21,806 nt of DNA from Anaeromyces robustus (taxonomy: Eukaryota; Neocallimastigomycota; Neocallimastigomycetes; Neocallimastigales; Neocallimastigaceae), in the NCBI GenBank assembly GCA_002104895.1, contig MCFG01000226.1, positions 90,001-111,806 on the forward strand, written 5' to 3'. The notes below the pieces were generated by a model. That model ran no database searches and was not told the DNA's origin. It saw nothing but the letters and a program-made list of their open reading frames with translations. Positions 1-11,183 of the stretch are shown piece after piece. The translations under genes were made by a program, and so were the position numbers. The first letter of the stretch is position 1; each line of letters begins with the position of its first letter.

Positions 1-3000
1 TTCTTATAACCTTAGCACCTGGTACTCTTATTAATCCTTGAATTCTAATATAATTATCTACCATTTCGGCACGACTATCATTATCTAATCTTATATGCTT
101 GGTAGTAATTTCCAAAAGAACATGTTTTTCTTCACACTGTTTCATATAGCTATTACATGATTCCACAACATTTTTCATTAACTCTGCTGCTTTTTCATTT
201 TCTTCTTTTTCAATAGGATCATCCTTACTATATTTAACAAGTTGTTCTAAAAGTAAAAGATAACGTGGAAGACGTTGAACTGGTAAAATTAAATATCCTT
301 GTAAACTAAGTTGTGAATGATCTGGACGGGCTATACAATGTTTTAAGAAGCTTTTAAATTTCTTTAAACGTTTCTTATTAGATCGTTCAAAAAGTGGTAA
401 ATTAAGGATATACGCTGAACTCGATAGTGACGGAATACGAACATTATGATTATTATTTGCTTGAAGAAGTGAAAGAAGAGTATTAGCACCATTAAAAGCA
501 TAATAATACTTTGAGTAAAAACTTTCAAAAGATCCGGCGGTTTCCAAGAAAAATTTTGATATTTTTGCATCATTACTATTACAGACAGCTTCTAATGGAG
601 GTAAAAAGGATTTGCAATGAAATTTATAGATATCTTCAATATTAGAAAAGATACTATTAAATTCTTCTTGTTCCAATAAATGATTCTTTTTTAATGGTTC
701 AATATAAATATTCATGAGGTTCTTTAATTCATTTACATAGGTACGTTCGGTACTTAAAATTTCACTTGTAATTTTCTGTATACGCTTTTGAGCGTTAGAT
801 AATGGTTTAGAAATAGTTTCTTCTTCCTTTATAATTGACGCTTGAAGACGAGTGCTATTATTTCTTAAAGTTGCTTCATCATTATCAGAATCATCATTCA
901 AAGTAAGCGATTGATGAAGTGAAGATAATGACTGACGTTTAGAATCAGTCACTGAACTTTGTATACTGTCCCTATTTGAAGATGTTCTAGTTGGAGGAGG
1001 TACATCTAGTTCTGGTTTTAAGAAGTTATAAATTTCTTCAGGAAGATTACCAAAAATAAGACTTGTTTCATCATCATTAGTAGTTGAAGAAGAATTTGTT
1101 GATATACGTTTTTGCATACTATTTCTATTTGTTTTTTGATAACTATGACGATTAAGAGTAATAGAAGATCTACTATTATATAATGTATTCTTTGATCTTG
1201 AGGAATAAGAACTGTCTTCACCCCCATATAAAAGGGAAGGACTACCAATTGGAACCACACTATGTTTAATAACACCACTAATTCTATAATAAGAATCGAC
1301 CGGAGCATCATTAAGAGTTTTATTTAATGATTGATTCTTTGAAAGATCTGAAATGCTATTTGTCATTGATGATGCGGATGACGAAGTGGAACTCAAAGAA
1401 GATATTGAAGAACTAGAAGATATGGTAGAAGCGTATTTTTCCTGTCTAATTGATGAAGTCCTTGGGGTAAGTTTATTGGTATAAAATATATTTTCTTTAC
1501 CATTATCTTGATCTAAAAAGTTTGTATTTAATAATTCAGTTATATATAATGCATCTTCTTGTTCATCATTAATCTTTAAATATTCATCAGAATCATTACG
1601 TCTATGATTCTTTGATTTCGAAGCATCTACACTTTGACTTCTTTGACCTTCTCTTCTATCTAAATACTTCTTCAAATATTTTCTTGTATTAATAGATTTT
1701 GAATACATTAATGGTATATTATCATCTTCATCTTCATCATCCATGTCACGGAATACACTTTTTCTTGACCTACCTCTTCTTTCATCCTCATTAGATTTAA
1801 GTCGATAATCCGGTGATCTGTTTCTACCCTCTTTTCCATTTCCTCTTCTACTTAATTCTGTATCAATAGAGTGTGATTTATTAGAAAATTCACGAGCTTC
1901 TTTGAAAATTGAACGTCCACGTTCTGGTGGTGCATCAATTACTATTGATGTCATATCATTTGATAAATCTTGACTTTTCTTATTACGGGTATGTTTTGCT
2001 GATCTACTAAGAGAAGAAGAAGTTCTTCTTGGAGGTTTATATTTAAGTATTCTTTCAGGTCTTTCAGGTTTACTATCAATCATTATAGGCTCAGTTTTAA
2101 CAATATTTTGATTTTTAGGCTTACTTTCTATTTCTAAACTTTCATTAACTCTACTATACATAGTTAATGGAGAAGTAGTATGAACTTGTGATGTACTTGA
2201 AGATACAGATACAGATCGTGTTGGAGGACTTGAAGTTACTGAAGATCCCATATGACTTGGATTAACAGGCTTCTCTTTATACATTATTTTTTCGTTTACT
2301 GCTGGAACTGGTATACTACTTTCCTGTATAATTTTCTTTGTTAATGAAGAAGTTGATGATTTTCTTGCAGGTAAAACAGGTACAGGTAATGATGGCTTAA
2401 CAATTGAAGTATTTGTTGTATTATTATTCTTTTTTTCACCAAAAGAAAGTTTTCTACCCCTTATAAAGTATTTACTCTTCTTTTTAAGTTTATTTTCGAA
2501 TGATTCTTTTTTATTTTCATTATCACTACTTACATAATCATCCGATTCATAAATATCACTATCATCTTCATATTTATTCTTTTCAGTATTAAAATTTTGA
2601 TACGTAATATCATTTTTACTTCTAAGATATTTATACATTGGATTATCTCTAATACTTTCTGATTTTGGTTTTTCAATTTCTTCTTCAACTGTATCAATTT
2701 TACTGTCTTGACCATCATTATTTACATTATTTGCATTATTTACATTATTATTATCATTATCATTAATGGATTTTGAAAGAGAAGATGATCCAAATGATGT
2801 ACGTTTTTTCTTTTGTATTTTATCCATTACTTTACTATCATTTCTTTCTTGTGGAATAGAATTATCAATTTTTTGAAGTACTTTTTTATCAAATGCAATT
2901 GTAGCAGAAGCTAATTCCTTATCATCAATAATAAGTTCATCACCTGTTGCATTGCTTTCATCCAATTTTTCTGTAGAAGCATTACTATTAAGAGATTGTT

Positions 3001-3611
3001 CAGATAAATTACTATTTTTATATATAAAGTTTGGTGTATTATTAAATATTTTATTTAATGGTTTTGATGGTGTTTTCGTTATTTCTTCATTTGTTGTAGA
3101 TGAAGTCTTAACAGTATTATCAATTATCTCTTTTACTGATGTTTCTATAATATCTTTTTTATTTATATTTTGATTATTTATAATTTGTACTTGTGGCTGA
3201 GTTTGAGTTTGGGTAGGTATATGAGATCTTATCATTGCAGGTGAATTTGCAGGTGATTTAGATTGTTTAGATTGGATACTTACATGTGTTCTAACCATAG
3301 CTGGAGAGTGAGTTGGTGATTGAATTGGATTAATAATTTGAACTACAGGTGATTGAGATGGTGATTGAATTGGATTAATAACCTGTACTTTTGGAGATGA
3401 ATAAGAATTCTGTACTACTTGCGTTGAAGATTGATTAGATATTTGTGATTTAGATTTAGATTTTGTATAGTTTTGAATATTTGGCTGAGGTGATTTTGGT
3501 CTCAAATTAACTATTGCTTGAGTAGACTGCGCTGATAATTCTGGCGATTTTATTTGTTTAATTGTTGATTGGGTATTTTTATCATTAATTGTTTTATTAA
3601 TTTTTATTTTA

Positions 3612-3655
<44 letters not shown>

Positions 3656-4845
3656 GTATTTTTTATTTGATTTATTATTATTATTATTATTATTATTAAT
3701 TTCATTTCCTTTTGTAACACTTTCTTTACTTTCACCTTTCTTAATATCTACATCATTTTTATCTATTTTCTTTTCTTCACTTTCATTTTGTTTCTTATTT
3801 TCTAATTTAGATGATTTCTCATGATCATCAATTGTATTTTCATCATTATCAATAGTAACGAAGTCTTCATTTCTTGGTTTTGTCATTGAAAGCCATGAAT
3901 TAGCACTAACTTTTTCTTTTGCAATAGCAAACCATCCTGGGGCTTTTTCTTTTGTAAAAGAAAACCAACTTTTATTTTCTTTATCATTATTTATATTTTC
4001 ATTAACATTTTCACTCGATATTGTATTCTATAAAATTTTTAAATTTTATTAAAAAAATTAATAAATTAACATTAGATTTTTTATTTTTATTATATATTAT
4101 TTATAATTCTAAATGTATTATATATTATTAAGTAATTAACATATCTATACTTATTTGCTTATTAATCATTTATTATTATTATTATTAATATATTTACCAT
4201 TTTTTCATTATTTTCATTAGAGTTATTTTTGTTGGAAGTCGGTACAGGAAGTTTTGAATTTGAAACTATATGAGGTGAAGATTTAGAAGTTTTTAATAAA
4301 GGTGAAGTAATTTTTGCAGGTTTCATTGGCGGTGTAGCTGGTATTTCATCATTAATTATATTTTTTGGAGTTGACAAATTTTTATCAGACAATTTATCAT
4401 TTGAAGATTTTGCCATTTCTTTTATACATGATATATATTTACTATCGTATGGATTTTGATATTGTAATTTACTTGAAGAACTCTCCTTTTCTTTTACCGC
4501 CGTTTCTGACGGTGTTACTGTATCATATGAATCTACATTAATTGATTTAATTAAAGGAGAGTGATTCTCAGGAATGGGTATTTTAGAATTACTATTTGTT
4601 AATATTGAACGAAGTTCATTATTTCTAGTGGGTATTAAGGAAGAATGTGAATTTGCCTTATGTAATGATGTATGAAATTCAAATGAAGAATTACTGCCAT
4701 CAGCAATATTACTATCACTCAAGGCATTTCTTTTTAGTCTTTCATTTATTCTACCATCAATTGATGAATTTGGATCTGCAGCAATTTGTTCAAAATATAA
4801 CCGCCTTGCTGCAACAAATGACGCTTTTGAAAAATCATTTGCCAT
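1..4845 (-). CDS. Rho guanine-nucleotide exchange factor (DH domain), 3' end outside the window
   Basis: Probable activator of a Rho/Cdc42-type GTPase, acting in polarity, cytoskeleton or wall signalling. Read on the minus strand: exon 1 is 4845-4198 (216 codons, ATG in TTTCAATGGC), the intron is 4197-4028 (GTAAAT...TATAG, phase 0), and exon 2 runs from 4027 open to base 1. That gives about 1,558 residues with no stop. Residues 1 to ~1290 are Ser/Asn/Lys/Thr-rich with proline-containing repeats (SPxxSP-like) and poly-Asn runs near 326-354, and look disordered. A DH domain follows at about 1295-1525. Its first helix reads KRIQKITSEILSTERTYVNE and its conserved third block LILPVQRLPRYLLLLEQLV, both classic DH signatures. 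The sequence ends at RIQGLIRVPGAKVIR, where a PH domain would normally begin. An upstream non-coding exon or other 5' exons cannot be excluded. The RhoGEF call is firm; the subfamily (Rom2-like or other) is not. Confidence 0.9.
3615..3698 (-). repeat. AAT (Asn-codon) microsatellites inside the RhoGEF gene
   Basis: Two uninterrupted trinucleotide arrays, 3615-3655 and 3672-3698, read AAT on the coding strand and give two poly-Asn runs separated by a short Lys/Ser/Tyr spacer. The reading frame stays open through both, so they are tolerated in the disordered N-terminal region. They are likely to vary in length between strains. Confidence 0.9.
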
Positions 4846-6685
4846 TGAAAATATAATTTCAAATATTACATAAAAATATCTCCAAATAATATAAATAAAT
4901 AATGGTACAAAAATTTCTATTAATTCTATATAATAGCTTAATTTTGTAAATTTTCTTTTTATTGGATGAAGGAAAACCTTTATAATATATATTTAAAATA
5001 TTAAATATTAATAATTATTGCTTTTTTTATTTTTTTAAAAAAAATAATGAATCTATTTATATAAATCTAATTTTTAGAATTTAAGTTAATTTAATTTAAT
5101 AAAACCAAAACTTTTCTATGATATGTTAATGTATGATATATATAAATATGGATTAAATAATTTTTAAATTTTGCATTATTAAATATGTTGTAAATTTTAT
5201 ATTTTACAAAAGTAAATATTATATTTTATATTATATTCATTTTACATCTAATTTATATATATACTTATATAATATTTATATTTATATTTTTTTAATTTAG
5301 ATTTATAAAATATAATATTTATATTTTGAAATACTAATTATATAACAAAAATAATAAATAAATAAAATATTGAATAAAGTATTTTATAGAACAAAAAAAG
5401 TATTTTTTATTAAATAAAATAGAACTATTAAAAAAAACCAAATAAAATATTAATATAAAAAATTTTTTAAAAAATTAAAAAAATTTCTATATTAATTATA
5501 CTATTTATTATTAATTTAATTAAATTATTTATATTATATTTAATATATAATTTAATAGTATATATAATTAAATATATAAATTTTATTTATTTAATTATAT
5601 ATTATATTAATTTTTTTTTATTCTAATAATATAAATTTATAGAATATTTTTTAAAAAAATAATATAAATATTATATTATTGCTTTAAACGGTATTTTTAT
5701 ATATATTAATATTATATTATTTATCTATAGTGTAATATATTAATTTAAATGATTATTCCATATTAAAAATTAATATTATCTCTTAAATGAAATTTTTATT
5801 GACTAATGGCAATTGTTATTACTTTCCATTTATGTAAAAAAAATTTATATTAAATAAATTGAATATTATTGTAATATATGTTATTATATAATAGATTGTA
5901 TATAGAAAATTACTTTTTTTGTCTATTTTTTTTTTGTACTTTTCAGCAAATAAAACTTTATTTATTTATTTATTAAATAATATTAATTTAATGTATTTTT
6001 TATAAATCTTATTATATTTATATTATTTGATAATAAAATTTTAGTATATTATTAATATTAACTATTAGTATTTTCAAAAATAAAAAAAAATTAAATTATT
6101 ATATTTTATTGCTTTAATGTTATTTAAGAAGTTCGTATATATTTAAAAACGTTAGTCATTTCTTTATTTTTTCTATAAATTTGATCTATTATATTATTAT
6201 TATATCATGATGATCCTTTCAATTAATGCTCTATTATATAATTTACATTCCATACTTTATATTTTGATATATACTATAATTCATTACTTATAATTTTTAC
6301 TTAATTATATATTTTCAAAATGATTCTGATTCTTTACATTAAATTTATATTATAAATTGAATTATTCATATTATATTTATATATTACAATATTATAATTT
6401 ACATACTTCATTATATTACATCTAAATATATTAAAAATTCAATAAATATATATACACTTATAATAAATATTAATTCTTACCTTCTGGATTATGACTCCAA
6501 TAAAATATCCAGCTGTTTCTATTATAGTATCCAATGTGATTAAATGATTTTTAAAAAAATTTGATTTATTTTATTTTTGTTTTAATTATTTTATTTATTA
6601 TTTTATTTGATACTTATTTAATTATTTATTTAATTATATTTTTTTATTGCTGATATTAATTAAAATTTGAATTTATTATTATATG

Positions 6686-6718
6686 TTTTATTTTTATTTT
6701 ATTTTTATTTTTATTTTA

Positions 6719-6749
<31 letters not shown>

Positions 6750-6752
6750 TTC
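6686..6752. repeat. (TTTTA)n / (TTTTTA)n imperfect tandem repeat
   Basis: A run of about 67 bases alternating ATTTT and ATTTTT units in intergenic DNA. It is simple-sequence expansion with no coding content. Confidence 0.85.
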
Positions 6753-7235
6753 AATTTTACTTGATAGTAATGAAACAATATAATTTAAGTATATAAAAAT
6801 ATTTAAATTATATATATAATATTATTTATTTATTTATTTTTGTATTGTTATTATATTAGTATTGTATTATTTTATTTTTAGTTTTGTTTTTATTGAAGGT
6901 ATATTAATTATTTTCGTATTAAATATTTTATTCAATTATTATAACTATAATTATTGAATAAAAATAAAAGATTTACTTTCAAAATTTAATTATTAATAAA
7001 TAATAAACAAATTTATTATCTGTTATTAAAAATTATAATTGAGTTATGAAAACTGATGAAATATTTATTATTATTACTATTGTTAAATTTAATTGATACT
7101 TATTTATAAATTTCTTCAATATAAAATATATATTTCGATTCAATTTTTTCAATTGATAATTATTTATTATTGATAATATTCCTCCTATATTATATTTAAA
7201 ATTATAATATATCTTTTATTAATTTTTTTTATTAT

Positions 7236-7267
7236 TATATCTTTTATATCTTTTATATCTTTTATAT
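7236..7267. repeat. Nine-base tandem repeat TATATCTTT, about 3.5 copies
   Basis: The unit TATATCTTT recurs with an exact period of nine bases. It is a minor minisatellite in intergenic DNA with no visible gene nearby. Confidence 0.8.
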
Positions 7268-9743
7268 TATATACTTTTTTTATATAAATGTATTATAATA
7301 TATATTAATTAAGTTGATAATAAAAGAAAAAAAAAATAAAATAATTAATTATATAATACAATATGAGAAAATAAGAATAAATAACTATTAATAATATTGA
7401 ATAATGTTTATGAAAATATACTACAATAAATACGTTTTAAAATCTAATATTATTAATATTTAAAGATATTCTTATTATCCAATATAGAATTTAATATAAC
7501 GTTGCATATGAACTGATTATTTAGCATAAATATTATTGTTACTATTTTTTTTTAAAAAAATAATAAACAATACTAAATTAATTCACAAAATTGAATGATA
7601 ACCATTGATTAAAATTTTGGAAAAAAAACTTATTGGTCTTTTTTATTTTTGATTAAAATGTGGAATTTTTTATTTGTCTCTTATTTTAAATAAATATTTT
7701 TTCTTTTTTTTTTCAATATTTCTAATGATTGTATATATCACTATCATAAAATAAAGTTAATATTACTAATGTTAAATATATTGAGTAAATAATTTTAAAT
7801 AATTTGCAAGTTTTTTATTATAAATTATAAATACTACATGAAATAAAAAAAAACAAAAAGTAATATTAATGAATATTATTATTTTTTACTATATATATAA
7901 AAAAAGCATATAATAAATAATAAATAAATAAATTATGAAAATAGCAATAAAAAAAGGCAATTTTTAAAAAAAAAATAAAAAAAAAGAAAAAAATAAATAA
8001 AAAAAAATATTAAAAATTATAAATAAAATAAATAAACAAAAAAGGATATATTACATACTAAATAATATATTCATATATTACTATTTGACAATACATATAT
8101 TATAATTAATTCTCATATTTTATGATTATTCTAATATAAATACATTTAATACATATTTCGATATTATACATTATGTATTATTATGTATTATATATATTTA
8201 TTACAATATAAATAAATTTTTTTAAGGTTTTGATTATAGTGATACAATAATTATTTGCTATTTATTATATTAATAATAATTTGTTATTATATATTATGTT
8301 ATATATGCTAATCATATATTAATATATTTTATCATACATTATATTTTTAAATATATTTAATTAATATATTTTATTATTACATAAATAAAATTATAATACA
8401 GAAAATGTCAAACAAAAGAAAAAATATTATAAAATAATAAATATAAAAATATATTTAAAAAAAATAGATTCTTGATATAAAATGTTTATAAAATATTATT
8501 TACCACATTTTTAAAAAACAATAACTATAGTTTAAAAATAGAACATACAATGCTATTAATAATAATTATTAATAATCTTTGAATAATAAAAATTATAGAT
8601 ATAATAATAAAATAATAAAATAAAAATAATATGATTGATTTAATATACCAATAGCCAATAATATTAAAATGATCTAAATAATATACTAATTAAATAAACG
8701 TTTATTATTATATTAATTAAATTAATTATATTTTTATAAATATATAATTAGTTTTTATATATCCTTATATTTATTGAATACATTAAAAAATATTTTGTGC
8801 CACCTTAACTTTTATTAATAATTAATTCAAATGTGGATTATTACAATAATTTTATTTTCCTGTAACAAGCCAATATTAATATATATAATTAAATATTCAT
8901 TAATAAATTAAAAATATATATTTTACTTATGTATAAAAATTACTTTTTATACATAATTTTTTTTTTTTTTTTTATAATTTTTTTTTTTATAATATAATAA
9001 ATATAATACAATATACTACTAATATAATAAATTAGTAAAAATTTTAGTAGTTTGTGATTAGTGATTTTGTAATATTTTTTCCATTATTGTTTATATTGTT
9101 ATTTATATATTCATAATTATATTAATATAAATAAAAAATCAAACATTAAAATATTATGATATAAACTTTTTTTATTATTATAATTTTTTTTATCATAAAT
9201 ATAATATACTACTATTCATAATGTTTAATTTTTTTGATTTTTTATTATAATTTTACCATAAATATAATATTACTATTCATGAGTACAATAGTTTTTTCTT
9301 TCATTTTTTTATTTCAGTATTAGTATTATCAATATTTTCATATATTTTAATATTTAAAAAAGGGTATTGTATAAAAAAATTTTTTTATTAATATATAAAC
9401 AATAATAGACCCTTAATTTGAGAATAATACATTTTATTATGAATTTAACGTTATGAAAGAAAAATGTGTATTAATATTATAATGTTACGTGCAACATTGT
9501 AATTATAATAATTAAATATTTATACTATTAATGTATAATTTCATTTGACAACTCTTATAACGCGTTTTGATTTATAATGATTATTAAAAGTTATTAATAA
9601 AGTATTATTATTTCATAAGAACATAATAACTTTTCCATTTAGTTTATAAATCTTATTAATTACATTTAAATATAACTAATAAAATTATCATTGAGTAGAT
9701 TCTTATTTAATAGTTTTATAATTTTATTAATTTTTATTAATTA

Positions 9744-9948
<205 letters not shown>

Positions 9949-10105
9949 CAGATAAACAAAACAAACAAGTAAACAAATAAATTATTAATTAAACTTAAAA
10001 AACTTTATTAATTTATTAAATTTGAATTGGAATAATGATAATAATTAAAAAAGAAATAACAACCATTTATACAACTAATTTTTCTTTTACTTAAAATAAA
10101 CTAGT

Positions 10106-10137
10106 ATTTCTATGTATATATATATATACATAGAAAT
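10106..10137. repeat. Perfect 32-base palindrome
   Basis: The half-site ATTTCTATGTATATAT is followed directly by its exact reverse complement. It lies about 360 bases upstream of the start codon of copy A. The matching place upstream of copy B (around 14795-14825) keeps only the right-hand CATAGAAATT part, so the palindrome is not conserved between the two copies. Confidence 0.85.
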
Positions 10138-10139
10138 TA

Positions 10140-10494
10140 AAAATAATAATACAATTCTTTTGTTTCTATATAAATATATAAATAGAGAAGCCGTTTTAAA
10201 AAATGCATATAATTTATTTCAATAAATATTTATTTTTTAATTTCATATTGTATTAATAAAATAAAAGTTATTATTTTTTTCTATATTATAATAAAAGCAT
10301 ATATATTAATAGTTTAGTTCTATTATTCTATTATTTATGTTTAACATAAATAAAAATCAAAAAATACAATAAAGTAAATAAAGTAAATAAAATAAAATAA
10401 AATAAAATATATATATAAATTAAAATTTAAATTAATAAAAAAAAATTAAAAGGTAGAGAAGGAAATTATTTTCAAAAAAATAATAAAATTCAAA
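10140..10494 (+). promoter_or_regulatory. Putative promoter and 5' leader of EDEM copy A
   Basis: This region is conserved with 14820-15228 upstream of copy B. Shared blocks include TTGTTTCTATATAAATATAT, AATGCAT near 10202, CATATATATTAATAGTTT, and a purine-rich leader GAGAAGGAAATTATTTTC that runs to the ATG and is identical in both copies. The background is too A+T-rich to name a TATA box with confidence. Conservation may partly reflect recent duplication rather than function. Confidence 0.45.
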
Positions 10495-11121
10495 ATGACA
10501 AAAATTGTAGATTTTTTAAAATTTTTATTAATATTAATATTTATCAATGTTCATTCCTATGGAATGACTATAAAACATAAAAATGAATTAAAAGAAAAAA
10601 CAAAAGAAATGATATATCATGCTTTCAATGGATATATGAAATATGGATTTCCCGAAGATGAATTATATCCTATAACATGTAAAGGCAGAACTAGAGATTA
10701 TTTAAATACAGACAACTATGTTATCAATGATGTGTTAGGAAATTACACTTTAACACTCATTGATTCTTTGGATACTTTAGCTGTTATTGGAGATAAGAAA
10801 GCTTTCGGTGATGCAGTTAATAATGTTATAAAAACAATAAATTTTGATAATGATTATAAAGTTCAAATATTCGAAGTAAATATTAGAATTTTAGGTGGTC
10901 TTTTATCAGCACATTTATTTGCAATAAATGATGATTATGGTGTAAAATTAGATAATTATAATAATGAATTATTAGATTTAGCCTATGACTTGGGAAAAAG
11001 ATTATTGCCAGCATTTATTAATTCAAAAACGGACATTCCTTTAGCAAGAGTAAAAATCTTATATATTTAAATATAATAATAAATATCATAAATTATTAAT
11101 AATAATAATAAATATTAATTT

Positions 11122-11183
<62 letters not shown>

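Larger units (their letters stand above)
4846..9282. other. Gene-poor A+T-rich intergenic region
   Basis: About 4.4 kb between the start of the minus-strand RhoGEF gene and the start of the EDEM duplication unit. It consists of very A+T-rich sequence with homopolymer runs, TA-rich stretches and short tandem repeats. I found no open reading frame with coding character, no tRNA-like cloverleaf and no rRNA signature. The stretch next to 4845 must hold the RhoGEF promoter, but no individual element stands out against the TATA-like background. One more G+C-rich island lies near 6481-6545. Confidence 0.75.

Noticed and set aside
364-2718. Several 60-100 residue open frames on the minus strand (364-573, 1018-1311, 2530-2718)
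   Set aside because: They are alternative frames of the long RhoGEF exon, which reads openly in another frame with a recognisable DH domain.
2952-3173. Plus-strand 73-residue open frame
   Set aside because: Antisense shadow of the RhoGEF exon with hydrophobic low-complexity content.
4647-4856. Plus-strand 69-residue open frame
   Set aside because: Antisense to RhoGEF exon 1; no family features.
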